Below, piece after piece: positions 37,375 to 47,808 of a DNA stretch of 64,000 nucleotides. The position numbers and the translations under genes are program-made. The notes under the pieces were generated by a model. It was given only the letters and a program-made list of their open reading frames with translations, was not told the DNA's origin and did no database searches. The stretch is from Pseudophaeobacter leonis (lineage in GTDB: Bacteria; Pseudomonadota; Alphaproteobacteria; Rhodobacterales; Rhodobacteraceae). Location: positions 31,182-95,181 of the forward strand of contig NZ_MWVJ01000016.1 in the NCBI RefSeq assembly GCF_002087335.1, read 5' to 3'. Positions within the stretch are counted from its first letter, which is position 1. Every line of letters starts with the position of its first letter.

Positions 37375-39153
37375 ATGACCATGTGTCCCAAGACTGCGAC
37401 CACTCTGCCGCTTTTTGTGTTGCAAAAAGGCGCTGACAGGCTGCGTGCATATCGGCGCGACGACAGCGGTGTCATGACCTATCCGACAATTGCGTTTTTT
37501 CTGGCCATGCTGGCCGTGGGCGGCATTGGGGTTGATCTGATGCGGATGGAACGGGACAGAACCGTTCTGCAATATACCCTCGACCGCGCGGTGCTGGCGG
37601 CCGCCGATCTGGACCAGACCCAAACACCTGCCGTTGTGGTACAGGACTATCTGAACAAAGCCGGGCTTGGTGAGTATTACGCACCACCAATTGTTGAATC
37701 CGGACTGGGATACAAACGCGTCCAGGCGACAATCGACACCACCTTTGAAGCGCATCTGCTCAGATTTTCCCGTGGCGGCAATATGCCCCTCTATGCCAGC
37801 TCAAAAGCCGAAGAAAGCATTGACGGGCTGGAAATCTCGCTGGTTCTGGATGTGTCTGGCTCGATGAACTCGAACAGCCGTCTCAGCAACCTCAAGGTCG
37901 CCGCCAAGGATTTCATCGACACGATGGTCGCCAATACCAGCGATGGCAAAATGTCGATATCGGTGGTGCCCTATGCCACGCAGGTCTCCTTGCCGGATGA
38001 CCTGATCGAGCAATATTCCACCGCTGGCACCAACCCTTACTCAAATTGCATCGACTTTAGGGGCAGTGACTATACCAGTGCAGATTTGCCCACTGATGTG
38101 GAGCTGGACCGCGCAATGCATTTCACCCCCTGGGGCTATAGCAGCCGCGACATGCGCACCCATTACAGCGAGCCCCGTCTGATCACCAGTCCGGTCTGTG
38201 ACGATCGCGCCTCGCGCGAAGTTCTGCCGCTTCAAAAAGATGCCAGCACCCTCAAAACCTTCATTCAGAATCTCGTGGCCGGCGGCAATACCTCGATTGA
38301 TACCGGCATGAAGTGGGGCACAGCCCTGCTGGACCCAAGCGCACGCCCCGCCATCAATGCGATCTCCACCGGCGTCGGCGCATCAGTGCCAGCCGAGTTC
38401 AGCAACCGGCCGGTAAACTACGACGATTCAGACACCATCAAGATCATCGTGCTGATGACCGACGGCCAAAACACCTCGCAATACTATGTCGATGATGATC
38501 ATCGCGATGGGCCGTCCGGGGCGCATTTTGCCATCCTGGAAGGGCGCGAGGATTTACGGTACAACACCGGAACGGCCTCGCTGAAGGTCTATTCCACCTA
38601 TGATGCGCAGAATGGCCGGTATTTCTGGCACATTTCAGGGGAAGATGGAGATGGCATATGGGCCGACCATCCAATTGGTACCGGCAATGATACATTTAGG
38701 GAATGTGATCGCTACGGCAATAACTGTGAGTGGATCAATGAGCAGGTCGCGGCCTCGCATCCCGACAGCTATGTAGAGGATCCCATAAACGGCCAGTTCC
38801 TCGGACTGAACTACAGCGAATTGTTTGCCCGCACCTCACTGAAATACCTCTACCGCTATATCTTTGCGGATTGGATGGGCAGCTACAGCGCCCGTGACGC
38901 ATGGTACTATGGGGTCTATTCCAGCCATAACAATTCGACCAAAAACGCCCGGACCCGCAGCGTCTGCGACGCCGCCAAAGCCAAAGGCATCATCGTCTAC
39001 ACCATCGGATTTGAAGCACCCGGTGACGGCGTGGCAGTCCTGCGCGACTGTGCCAGCACCGATGCCCATTATTTTGATGTGAACGGGCTGGAGATCAAGG
39101 ACGCCTTTGCCTCGATAGCCACCTCGATCCGCCAGCTGAGGTTGACACAATGA
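37375..39153 (+). CDS. TadG-like pilus-assembly protein with von Willebrand A domain
   Basis: An N-terminal membrane helix in a TadE/Flp-like setting (DDSGVMTYPTIAFFLAMLAV) is followed by about 500 extracytoplasmic residues. The vWA metal site reads LVLDVSGSMNSNSR (DxSxS), with a later VLMTDGQNT. The start is uncertain: ATG 37375 with AGAGG is chosen, but 37312 and 37381 are possible. The following genes overlap or abut, forming a three-gene set. Probably a surface or minor pilin component. Confidence 0.78.
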   Translation: MTMCPKTATTLPLFVLQKGADRLRAYRRDDSGVMTYPTIAFFLAMLAVGGIGVDLMRMERDRTVLQYTLDRAVLAAADLDQTQTPAVVVQDYLNKAGLGEYYAPPIVESGLGYKRVQATIDTTFEAHLLRFSRGGNMPLYASSKAEESIDGLEISLVLDVSGSMNSNSRLSNLKVAAKDFIDTMVANTSDGKMSISVVPYATQVSLPDDLIEQYSTAGTNPYSNCIDFRGSDYTSADLPTDVELDRAMHFTPWGYSSRDMRTHYSEPRLITSPVCDDRASREVLPLQKDASTLKTFIQNLVAGGNTSIDTGMKWGTALLDPSARPAINAISTGVGASVPAEFSNRPVNYDDSDTIKIIVLMTDGQNTSQYYVDDDHRDGPSGAHFAILEGREDLRYNTGTASLKVYSTYDAQNGRYFWHISGEDGDGIWADHPIGTGNDTFRECDRYGNNCEWINEQVAASHPDSYVEDPINGQFLGLNYSELFARTSLKYLYRYIFADWMGSYSARDAWYYGVYSSHNNSTKNARTRSVCDAAKAKGIIVYTIGFEAPGDGVAVLRDCASTDAHYFDVNGLEIKDAFASIATSIRQLRLTQ

Positions 39154-39689
39154 TCCTGTCCTCTGCATGGCAGCTGCTCCGCCGTTTTCGCAGCCAAACC
39201 GATGCCGTGGTCACGGTCGAGTTTGCCATCCTCATTCCTCTGTACTTTATGTTTCTGACCTCGACCGTCGAGCTGGGCATGGTCATCCTGCGCCAGTCAC
39301 AACTGGAGCGCGCCGTTGATGTTGTCGTGCGCAATATTCGCCTGAACACGGGCGCGACCCTGGAGCATGATCAGGTGCGCGACGATATCTGCGCCGTCTC
39401 GGGCTTCATCGATAATTGCGCAACCTCTCTCAGGCTCGAGATGGTGCAACTGGACCCCTTTGCCTGGGCCGGGGTAGATCCCCAGCCTAAATGCATCAGC
39501 AAACATGAAGAGTTTCTGCCGGTTATTGATTTCCTGACGAATCGTCAGTCGAATGATCTGATGCTGATCCGCGCCTGCATGCGCTTTAAGCCCATGTTCT
39601 CGGGCTGGGGGCTTGGAGAGGACATCGCCGACCCAGAAGGTTTGGTGAGCCTGGTGGCCACCTCCGCCTTTGTACAGGAGCCGAGGTAA
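39150..39689 (+). CDS. TadE-like membrane protein
   Basis: 179 residues with the TadE hallmark: a short basic lead, then VVTVEFAILIPLYFMFLTST with the conserved Glu after a Val/Thr pair, entering one membrane helix. It contains several Cys in the outer part. It overlaps the vWA gene by four bases. Such proteins are processed like prepilins and take part in Tad pilus assembly; the rest of a tad locus is not in the window. Confidence 0.82.
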   Translation: MILSSAWQLLRRFRSQTDAVVTVEFAILIPLYFMFLTSTVELGMVILRQSQLERAVDVVVRNIRLNTGATLEHDQVRDDICAVSGFIDNCATSLRLEMVQLDPFAWAGVDPQPKCISKHEEFLPVIDFLTNRQSNDLMLIRACMRFKPMFSGWGLGEDIADPEGLVSLVATSAFVQEPR

Positions 39690-39692
39690 ATC

Positions 39693-40340
39693 ATGCTGTC
39701 ATCCCTGATCACCCGCCCGATCACCCACCTGCTCACCCGCCTGCGCGCCTTTCAGCGCAGCACCGAAGGCACCGTCACGGTCGAGTTCGCAATCTATTCG
39801 CCGCTCTTGTTGTGGCTGTTTGTTGCGATCTACACCTGGTTTGACGCTTTTCGCCAGGAGACCGTCAATCTCAAGGCGACCTATACCATCTCGGATTTGA
39901 TCTCGCGTGAGACCGCTACGCTGAACGAGACCTATATCGACAGCATGTATGAGATGACCAAACTGCTGATCCGCGGCGACTCGCAGATCACCCTGCGCGT
40001 CTCGGTCGTGCGTTGGGATGCGGACAATAATCGCTACTATATTGACTGGTCGCGGGTGCGGGGCCCTTCGCTGCCCGAATGGACCAATGCCAGCATTGTC
40101 GGGATCACCGATGATCTGCCGACCATGCCGGATGAGGAACGCGTTATTCTGGTGGAGACCCGCAATGAGATGACGCCTGCCTTCCGGGTTGGGCTGCCGG
40201 ATCTGGACATCAACAACTTTGTATTCACCCGTCCGCGCTTTGCGCCGCTGGTGCCCTTTGAAGGCGGTGTCAACAGTGACGGCTATCACGATGACAACCC
40301 CAACGGCGACGAAACCGAAACACTGGACCCCGGCGCCTAG
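39693..40340 (+). CDS. TadE/TadG family membrane protein
   Basis: 215 residues; again TVTVEFAIYSPLLLWLFVAI at the N-terminus gives the TadE glutamate plus one membrane helix. The outer domain is Asp-rich and ends in an acidic tail (DDNPNGDETETLDPG). It begins 3 bases after the preceding stop, so the three Tad-like genes form one operon. Confidence 0.8.
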   Translation: MLSSLITRPITHLLTRLRAFQRSTEGTVTVEFAIYSPLLLWLFVAIYTWFDAFRQETVNLKATYTISDLISRETATLNETYIDSMYEMTKLLIRGDSQITLRVSVVRWDADNNRYYIDWSRVRGPSLPEWTNASIVGITDDLPTMPDEERVILVETRNEMTPAFRVGLPDLDINNFVFTRPRFAPLVPFEGGVNSDGYHDDNPNGDETETLDPGA

Positions 40341-40438
40341 TCTCTCTTGACCGCATGTCAGTTTTACCTTGTCGGGCTCCCGTGGGTCTAGGTCCTCAGG
40401 GGAGGAGCAGGCTGTGGCTGGCCATAAAGCCAGTGTCG

Positions 40439-40912
40439 TTACAGACTGCGCTGCGCGATCATCGCGGCAAGAATCTCTGACATCGCCTTGCTTTGCGAGG
40501 CAGGTGTGACGCCGCCAACGCCGATCCGCCGCCCGGCGCGCCACCACAGACCGGGGAACCAAACCCGCGTGCCCGGTGTCGCGGTGCGGATCAAAAACCC
40601 GTTTGAGGGCTTAAAGGCAAAAAAGCCGCGATCAATGGTTTCAATATCTGCGACCCGCGCAATCACCGTGCCATCGCTGCAGCGCAGCTCTTCTTCGGTC
40701 AGCTCGATCTTGTGACTGGTCGCCTGCCACATCCGCACCGAGAGCCACAGTGCGCCGACCCCGACAGCCAGCAAGAACAGCAGCCAGCCGATAGAGGGCG
40801 GTGTCGACAGCGCGACAAACAGCAGGGTGACGCCAATAACGGCCAACATGGCAACGCCCATGACACGGCGCAGCCCCGAGGCCTCTACTGCTAACAAGAC
40901 TTCACCCGACAT
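40439..40912 (-). CDS. Hypothetical two-helix membrane protein (157 aa)
   Basis: Two adjacent membrane helices at about residues 16-60 (VAMLAVIGVTLLFVALS and WLLFLLAVGVGALWLSV) precede a soluble beta-rich domain resembling small PH-like domains: IELTEEELRCSDGTVIARVA. I do not recognise a named family. It is convergent with the Tad-like operon. Confidence 0.65.
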   Translation of the reverse strand: MSGEVLLAVEASGLRRVMGVAMLAVIGVTLLFVALSTPPSIGWLLFLLAVGVGALWLSVRMWQATSHKIELTEEELRCSDGTVIARVADIETIDRGFFAFKPSNGFLIRTATPGTRVWFPGLWWRAGRRIGVGGVTPASQSKAMSEILAAMIAQRSL

Positions 40913-41139
40913 CCGTCATTCTCCTGGCATTATGCGGCCCTGTGCTCAGGACACGTCTGAAGCTGGGACATAAACTGAATTTGGCGAAACGAACAGCCCC
41001 GCTCTCGCAGCACACAAACAACCCGCAACGCGGCAGGCTCTGTGCAGTCGCGCACAGAGCTGGTTGGCTGTTGGGTATTTTGTGAGCCATCAATGCGCTC
41101 TACCTGTTGGGCAGCATAAATTCCACAGGAGACGCTCCC

Positions 41140-42091
41140 ATGTCGCTCAGGCCCACATCTCCCAGGCCAACATCTGCCACCTCTCCCCGGCCCATCCTGG
41201 AAACCCGCGAAGCCCGCGCCACGCTGGAAGGCGCTGGCGTCAAACTGCACCGTGCCTTTGGCTTTCAGGACCCCAGCGAGCTCGACCCGTTTTTGCTGTT
41301 TGATGATTTTCGCAACGAAGACCCCGCAGACTACCTGCAGGGCTTTCCCTGGCACCCCCATCGCGGCATCGAGACCATCACCTATGTTTTGTCCGGTGAG
41401 GTAGAGCACAGCGATTCTCTGGGCAATACCGGCAGCCTTGGCGCCGGGGACGTGCAGTGGATGACCGCCGGGTCAGGCATCCTGCATCAGGAAATGCCAC
41501 GCGGCAACGCAAACGGTCAGATGCACGGGTTTCAGTTGTGGGGCAATCTGCCGTCCGACCAGAAAATGTGCGCGCCGCGCTATCAGGACGTCGCCGCGCA
41601 TGAAATCCCTGAGGTGACGGACGACGACGGCACCCGTGTGCGGGTGATCACCGGAGAGTTCTGGGGCAAACGCGGCCCGGTGGATGGCATCGCGGCCGAT
41701 CCGCAATACCCCGACGTCTCGGTGCCGCCGGGGGTGACCAGAAACCTTTCGCATCGACACCTACCGGCGCGCCTTTGCCTATGTTTTTGAAGGCGCCGGG
41801 GCCTTTGTCGATGCCTCGCCCCCGCAAGGGGTTCTGCTGGAAAAAGAAGTGGCAGGCCAAGAGGTCAATATCCGCGATCTGTCCGGCAACCGGACCTTGA
41901 TCCGCTTTGGCACCGGCGACGAGGTCACGCTGCAGGCCGGACCAGAGGGCGTTCGGTTTTTGCTGATTTCCGGCGCGCCGATTGATGAGCCCGTAGCTTG
42001 GCATGGTCCCATCGTGATGAACACCCGCGCCGAGCTGCAGCAGGCCTTTAAGGATCTGCGCAACGGCACCTTTATCGCTCCCGCCCACTAA
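41140..42091 (+). pseudogene. Pirin family protein, frameshifted
   Basis: Bicupin of the pirin family. The N-terminal cupin has FPWHPHRGIETITYVLSGEVEH with His metal ligands, then DVQWMTAGSGILHQEMP. The C-terminal cupin continues TFRIDTYRRAFAYVFEG in another frame; the break is near 41745-41750 (an extra A, or two missing). AGGAG precedes ATG 41140. The first 20 residues contain a five-residue in-frame repeat (RPTSP, RPTSA). Enzymatic role uncertain; some pirins are quercetinases. Confidence 0.82.
41148..41177 (+). repeat. 15-bp coding repeat at the pirin N-terminus
   Basis: CAGGCCCACATCTCC and CAGGCCAACATCTGC lie in frame and encode five residues each; a degenerate third copy follows. Confidence 0.65.
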
Positions 42092-42121
42092 AAGGGCCCA
42101 CTAAGACGGCCTACTAGCCAC
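42083..42121 (+). repeat. 13-bp tandem repeat over the pirin stop codon
   Basis: GCCCACTAAAAGG, GCCCACTAAGACG and GCCTACTAGCCAC. The first contains the real TAA (42089-42091); the next two give TAA and TAG in the other two frames because 13 is not a multiple of three. Confidence 0.9.
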
Positions 42122-42191
42122 AGAGCAGGCCAAAGCGGCGGTCGGGGGATAACCTCGCTCGCCGCCACAACCCACAGGCATGACGTGGTCC

Positions 42192-42800
42192 TCAGGCGGT
42201 GACCGATTTGCGCACCATATCCCAATAGACGCTTTCCACCTCGTCAAGCGACAGACGGCCGCCGCTGCGATACCAGGTCATCACCCCGTTCAGCATGGCA
42301 ATCACCGCAAGGGTGGCGATCTTGGTGTCGGGAATAGTGAACTGCCCCGCAGCCACCCCCTGTTTCAGCACCGATTCCAGCGCATCCTCATAGGCGCGCC
42401 GCCAGGTTTCGATCGCGACAAAATTCTCTTCGGTCAGATTGCGCAATTCCATATAGGCGATGAATACCGCATCCGGGCGCTGCATGTGAAAGCCGATGTG
42501 AAAGCGCACAAAGCGCTCCAGCTGCGCCATGGCATCTGGTGGATCCTGAATATCCGCCCCCAATGCCCTCTCAGAGCCCCAAGCCGCCAAAAGTTCACGC
42601 ATATGACCTTCCATAAGCGTGTAGAGCAGGCTTTGTTTATCTGGGGTGTAGTTGTACAAGGCACCGGCCTGCACCCCGACCTCCTTGGCGATCTGGCGCA
42701 TCGAGACGGCCGCATAGCCATGTTGCGCAAACAGCCGCAGCGCTGCGGCGCGAATGCGCGGGCCTGTGATATCAGAATGAGAACCTTGAGTACGTGCCAT
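42192..42800 (-). CDS. TetR family transcriptional regulator
   Basis: 202 residues. The N-terminal helix-turn-helix reads IRAAALRLFAQHGYAAVSMRQIAKEVGV, followed by GALYNYTPDKQSLL, the TetR recognition-helix pattern. The C-terminal ligand domain has no clear subgroup. ATG 42800 is the natural start; the longer frame upstream crosses a tandem repeat. A target operon is not evident nearby. Confidence 0.88.
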   Translation of the reverse strand: MARTQGSHSDITGPRIRAAALRLFAQHGYAAVSMRQIAKEVGVQAGALYNYTPDKQSLLYTLMEGHMRELLAAWGSERALGADIQDPPDAMAQLERFVRFHIGFHMQRPDAVFIAYMELRNLTEENFVAIETWRRAYEDALESVLKQGVAAGQFTIPDTKIATLAVIAMLNGVMTWYRSGGRLSLDEVESVYWDMVRKSVTA

Positions 42801-42898
42801 AACCGGGACGGTAACTGAACATTTGTTCAGAAAAAAGACCCTGGCCGCGAATTTGCGCGCACAAAATGAACCTGACCCGAAAAAGGTGCCGCCACTGA

Positions 42899-42937
42899 AC
42901 GCATAGCCTGGACGCATAGTCTGGACGCGTTGCTTGT
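42899..42937. repeat. 13-bp tandem repeat upstream of tetR
   Basis: ACGCATAGCCTGG and ACGCATAGTCTGG differ by one base; a third unit ACGCGTTGCTTGT is degenerate. It lies in the divergent spacer. Confidence 0.8.
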
Positions 42938-42985
42938 ACCCTGCAGCCTGATTGTGCATCAAGGGGTAACAAACGAAAGAGTGAC

Positions 42986-43249
42986 ATGATGCGCCGCCTT
43001 CCCCTGATGCTTGTTTTCGCCTGCCTCGGCGCCACCGCGCTTGCACAGTGTACCCATGAGCCTGAGCTAAACAATCAGGTCACGCCCGATCTGCGCAATG
43101 CCGACTATCCGGATCTGTTGCCAATAGAGGGCCTGCTGCCGCCCCTGCCCGCCCCCGAAACACAAAGTGCCGAGCTGGAACAGGAGCTGAAAGCGCGTAG
43201 CAGCAATCTGGAACGGCGCGCCGAGGCGCTGCGCCGCGCGCAAAATTGA
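42986..43249 (+). CDS. Small secreted hypothetical protein (87 aa)
   Basis: Signal peptide MRRLPLMLVFACLGATALAQ. The mature part is Pro-rich in the middle (LLPPLPAPE) and ends in a Glu/Arg helix (ELEQELKARSSNLERRAEAL) likely to be coiled coil. LAQC is not a proper lipobox. No family recognised; it precedes hom by 150 bp. Confidence 0.65.
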   Translation: MMRRLPLMLVFACLGATALAQCTHEPELNNQVTPDLRNADYPDLLPIEGLLPPLPAPETQSAELEQELKARSSNLERRAEALRRAQN

Positions 43250-43400
43250 GCAAAGACGCGGCAGCTCACAACAATCAGGGCACGCAGATTCGGGTATTTC
43301 AGGGCAAAATCCCACGCGCCCTGCCAGCGCCGTTGCACCCTTTCCCTGAACCCGCTAAGGCGGGACAACACTGATGGATACAAAATAAGGATCTCCGGCT

Positions 43401-44688
43401 ATGACAAAACCGCTTCGTCTTGGGATTGCAGGTTTGGGCACGGTTGGCGTGGGGGTGGTCAAAATCGTCCGTCGCCAGGCTGAAATGCTGGAGATGCGGA
43501 CAGGCCGCCCGGTGGTCATCACCGCAGTGTCGGCCCGCGACGCCAACAAGGACCGTGGCGTGTCCCTCACCGGCTATGCCTGGGAGAGCGATCCGGTTGC
43601 TCTGGCCAAACGCGACGATGTCGATGTTTTTGTCGAACTGATGGGCGGCCATGAAGGTCCGGCCAAAGAGGCCACCGAGGCGGCTCTGGCCTCTGGTAAG
43701 GACGTGGTCACCGCCAACAAGGCGCTGCTGGCTATCCACGGCCAGGCTCTGGCTGAACAGGCCGAGGCCGCCGGACAAGTGATCCGTTTTGAAGCCGCCG
43801 TTGCCGGTGGCATCCCTGTTGTCAAAGCCCTCACCGAAGGGCTGGCCGGCAACCAGATCAGTCGGATCATGGGCGTGATGAACGGCACCTGCAACTATAT
43901 CCTCACCCGGATGGAAGCCACTGGCGACGGCTACAACACCCTGTTCGAGGAATGCGGCCGCCTTGGATACCTTGAGGCCGATCCCAATCTGGACGTTGGC
44001 GGCATTGATGCGGGGCACAAGCTGGCTTTGCTGTCCTCAATCGCCTTTGGCAGCAAACCCGCCTTTGATGACGTGGGTGCTGCAGGGCATCCAGCGTATT
44101 GCCATCGATGACATCCGTCATGCCGCCGATATGGGCTACCGCATCAAACTTCTTGGCGTGGCGCAGCGCACCGGCCGCGGGTTGGAGCAGCGCATGACCC
44201 CCTGTCTGGTGCCAGCAAGCTCACCGCTGGGACAGCTGGAAGGCGGCACCAATATGGTGGTGATCGAAGGCGACGCAGTAGAGCAAGTGGTGCTGCGGGG
44301 CCCCGGTGCTGGCGAAGGGCCAACGGCCAGTGCGGTGCTTGGCGATATCTGTGATTTGGCACGCGGCTTGCGTATTGCCACCTTTGGCCAACCGGCAACC
44401 ACGCTGCAAGAGATCCCTGCCGCCCAGACCGGCCTGCCTGCCCCCTACTATCTGCGTCTGGCGCTGCAGGACAAACCCGGAGCCCTCGCCAAAGTGGCCG
44501 CAGCGCTTGGCGATGCCGGTGTCTCGATCGACCGGATGCGCCAATACGGCCACTCCGAGCCCACGGCTCCGGTGCTGATTGTCACCCATAAATGCACCTC
44601 TGCTATGCTGGACACCGCCACCGAGGCGCTGGCAAAAACCGGTGTCGTTGCTGGGGACCCGGTCGCGCTGCGCATTGAAGAGCTGTAA
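43401..44688 (+). pseudogene. hom: Homoserine dehydrogenase, frameshifted
   Basis: The NAD(P)-binding motif GIAGLGTVGVGVV opens the protein, the catalytic domain has GVMNGTCNYILTRM, and a C-terminal ACT domain begins at YYLRLALQDKPGALAKVAAA, the usual site for threonine feedback. The frame breaks near 44079-44082: GTGGGTGCTG has one G too many, after which LQGIQRIAIDDI resumes. Repaired length is about 428 residues. Reduces aspartate semialdehyde in Thr/Met synthesis. The break is probably a sequence error. Confidence 0.9.
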
Positions 44689-44855
44689 AACCAGTTCAAA
44701 ACCCAACAAAACCGAATAAACGCGCGCAAATATGCTCCCTCCAGAGCACAGCGCGCGCCTTAACCGCCCAAGCGAAAGCTATCATCCCTTGCCCGCCGCC
44801 CCTGCAAAAGGCTATGCGACAGGCAGCCCGTACGGATTGAAACAGGATATTGAGT

Positions 44856-45848
44856 ATGACCTCGACCACCCCCGACGTCGCCAAAGACGCCCCCTTCCAT
44901 GATCGCATGTTGTCCCTCGGCCTCGCCCGTGTTGCCGAACAGGCCGCACTGGCCTCGGCCTCGCTGATTGGCCGTGGCGACGAAAAAGCCGCCGACCAGG
45001 CTGCCGTCAACGCCATGCGCGAACAGCTGAACCTGCTCGACATCAAAGGTGTCGTGGTGATCGGCGAAGGTGAGCGCGACGAAGCGCCGATGCTGTTCAT
45101 TGGCGAAGAAGTCGGCACCGGCAAAGGCCCCGGCGTTGATATCGCGCTGGACCCGCTGGAAGGCACCACGCTGACCGCCAAGGACATGCCCAACGCGCTG
45201 ACCGTTATCGCCATGGGACCACGCGGCTCGATGCTGCATGCCCCCGACACCTATATGGACAAGCTGGCCGTTGGCCCCGGCTACGCCGAGGGCGTTGTCT
45301 CGCTGGATATGTCGCCGCGCGCCCGCGTAGAAGCACTGGCTGCTGCCAAGGGCTGTGCGCCTTCTGACATCACCGTCTGCATTCTTGAGCGCCCCCGCCA
45401 CGAGGCCATGATCGCCGAAGTGCGCGAAACCGGTGCTGCGATCCGCCTGATCACCGATGGTGACGTGGCTGGTGTCATGCATTGCGCCGAATCCGCCACC
45501 ACCGGTATCGACATGTATATGGGTCAGGGCGGCGCCCCCGAGGGCGTTCTGGCCGCCGCTGCACTGAAATGCATGGGAGGTCAGATCTTTGGCCGCCTGT
45601 TGTTCCGCAACGATGACGAAAAGGGCCGCGCCGCCAAGGCCGGCATCACCGATCTCGACCGCATCTATACCCGCGACGAGATGGTGACCCAGGACGTGAT
45701 CTTTGCCGCGACTGGCGTCACGGGTGGATCCCTCCTGCCCGAGATCAAGCGCCAACCCGGCTGGGTTGAGACCACCACACTGTTGATGCGCTCCAAAACC
45801 GGATCGGTCCGCCGCATGTCCTACCGCACACCGGTTGACGCACTCTAA
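44856..45848 (+). CDS. glpX: Class II fructose-1,6-bisphosphatase GlpX
   Basis: 330 residues of the GlpX type, a metal-dependent sugar phosphatase of gluconeogenesis. It shows the acidic metal sites GEGERDEAPMLFIGEEVG and DIALDPLEGTTL, and FAATGVTGGSLL near the C-terminus. ATG 44856 with ACAGGA upstream is preferred over TTG 44850. It follows hom on the same strand, a pairing common in this family of bacteria. Confidence 0.95.
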   Translation: MTSTTPDVAKDAPFHDRMLSLGLARVAEQAALASASLIGRGDEKAADQAAVNAMREQLNLLDIKGVVVIGEGERDEAPMLFIGEEVGTGKGPGVDIALDPLEGTTLTAKDMPNALTVIAMGPRGSMLHAPDTYMDKLAVGPGYAEGVVSLDMSPRARVEALAAAKGCAPSDITVCILERPRHEAMIAEVRETGAAIRLITDGDVAGVMHCAESATTGIDMYMGQGGAPEGVLAAAALKCMGGQIFGRLLFRNDDEKGRAAKAGITDLDRIYTRDEMVTQDVIFAATGVTGGSLLPEIKRQPGWVETTTLLMRSKTGSVRRMSYRTPVDAL

Positions 45849-45890
45849 GCGTAAACAACAGCCGCAGGGTTGGCTGGTAGGCCTCGATGA

Positions 45891-45950
45891 CAGGTCAGTT
45901 GGCAGGTGATCTATCAGGTCATCTATCAGGCAGGCCAGCAGGCAGCACGT
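45891..45950. repeat. 12-bp tandem repeat, five copies, after glpX
   Basis: Units at 45891, 45903, 45915, 45927 and 45939 all start CAGG; CAGGTGATCTAT and CAGGTCATCTAT differ by one base. It lies between the glpX stop and its terminator. Confidence 0.85.
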
Positions 45951-45968
45951 CCAGGTACGACATTTTTC

Positions 45969-46001
45969 AAAGGGCCGGATCCATCGGGGTTCGGCCTTTT
46001 T
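45969..46001 (+). terminator. Intrinsic terminator after glpX
   Basis: AAAGGGCCG and CGGCCTTTTT pair around a 14-nt loop, ending in five T. Confidence 0.75.
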
Positions 46002-46024
46002 GACAAATAACAGAGGGAACAGCG

Positions 46025-47771
46025 ATGAGCTTTCTTGGGGTTGAGAATTCACTGACAGGACGCCGCTGGCTTGGCCTTGGTATCGACCTTGAGCGCGCCG
46101 CCGAACATATGCAGCAGCAGACCGGCCTGCCCGCGCCCCTGTGTCAGGTGCTGGCCCGGCGCGGTGTGCCCGCCCATGAGGCAAAGGGGTTTCTCACCCC
46201 GCAACTCAAAGAGCTGCTGCCCGATCCGCGCCGCCTGAAAGATATGGAAGTGGCCGCCACCCGGTTTCTGCAGGCGGTGGAAAAGCGTGAGCGCATTGCC
46301 ATATTTGCCGACTACGACGTGGATGGCGGCAGCTCTGCTGCGCTGCTGATGGTCTGGCTGCGCGCCATGGGCCTGCAGGCAACGCTCTATATCCCTGACC
46401 GCATCGACGAGGGCTATGGCCCCAACGACGAGGCCATGTCGGCGCTGGCACGCGATCACGACCTGATCATCTGCGTCGATTGCGGCACCCTCTCGCATGG
46501 GCCGATTGCGGCCGCCAAAGGCGCCGATGTGGTGGTGCTGGACCACCACCTGGGCGGAGAAACCCTGCCCGACTGCGTCGCGGTGGTGAACCCTAACCGT
46601 CAGGACGAAGACGGCGATCTGGGCCTATTTCTGCGCGGCTGGCGTGGTGTTTTTGATGCTGGTCGAAACCCGCCGTCAGGCCCGTGAAAAAGGCCTGGGG
46701 ACGGGGCCTGATTTGCTCAGCCTGCTGGATCTGGTGGCGCTGGCCACTGTGGCCGATGTGGCACCGCTGATTGGCGCCAACCGCGCGCTGGTCCGGCAGG
46801 GCCTAAAGGTTCTGGGCGCCCGCCAGCGCCCCGGTCTGGTGGCGCTGGCGGATGTCTCGCGCATGGATGCGGCCCCCTCGACCTATCACCTGGGCTTTTT
46901 GCTGGGGCCGCGTGTCAACGCCGGTGGCCGCATCGGTAAGGCGGATCTCGGCGCACGCCTGCTGGCGACGGACAATCCACACGAGGCCGCCGCCCTGGCC
47001 GAACGTCTGGATCAGCTCAACACCGAACGCCGTGACATTGAAAACGCCGTGCGGGCCGCCGCGATGGAGCAGGCCGAGGCCCGTGGTTTTGACGCCCCAC
47101 TGGTCTGGGCCGCAGGCGAAGGCTGGCACCCCGGTGTCGTTGGCATTGTCGCCTCGCGCCTGAAAGAAGCCGCCGGACGCCCCGCCGTGGTCATCGGGTT
47201 GCACAATGGCGAGGGCAAGGGCTCTGGCCGTTCCGTCACGGGCATTGATCTTGGCGCCGCCATTCAGCGCACCACCGCCGAGGGGTTCTTTATCAAGGGC
47301 GGCGGCCACAAGATGGCTGCGGGCCTCACCCTTGCCGAAGATAAGCTGGAGGCCGCGATGCAGCGCCTCAGCGAGCTGTTGGCCAAACAGGGCGCCGGGG
47401 ATCTCGGCCCGTCGGATTTGAAACTGGACGGCATGCTCATGCCGGGCGCGGCCTCTGTTGATCTGATCGAACAAATCGAACAAGCGGGGCCCTTTGGTGC
47501 CGGAGCAGCAGCGCCGCGCTATGCCTTTCCCGATTTGGCCGTGCGCTTTGCCAAACGCATCGGCGAGACCCATCTGAAGCTCTCGCTGACCGACGGTATG
47601 GGCGGCAGTCTTGATGCCATCTGCTTTGGCGCATTTGACACAGCACTGGGGCCACGTCTGCTGGAGCATGGTGGCGCGCGATTCCATTTTGCAGGTCGGC
47701 TGAAAATCAACACCTGGGGAGGCCGACAAAGCCCGCAATTGCGACTGGAAGACGCGGCTGCCTCCAGCTGA
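46025..47771 (+). pseudogene. recJ: Single-stranded-DNA exonuclease RecJ, frameshifted
   Basis: 5'-3' exonuclease of the DHH family. The phosphoesterase motifs IFADYDVDGGSSAALL, CVDCGT and VVLDHHLGGE are in the first part; the DHHA1 domain has GGGHKMAAGLTL. The frame breaks near 46625-46627: removing one C from GGGCCTATTT gives LGYFCAAGVVFLMLVETRRQ. Repaired length is about 581 residues, normal. Acts in recombination and mismatch repair. Confidence 0.92.
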
Positions 47772-47808
47772 ACTGCTGTAACCGCCTTGAATTAAGGGGG
47801 AAATCCAC

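Noticed and set aside
29297..44082. Programmed frameshifting
   Set aside because: Breaks occur at unrelated sites in many genes, without a shared slippery heptamer or downstream structure; indel error explains them better.
45969..46001. Short hairpin as an attachment site
   Set aside because: It has the form of an ordinary intrinsic terminator and no integrase or duplicated core was found.
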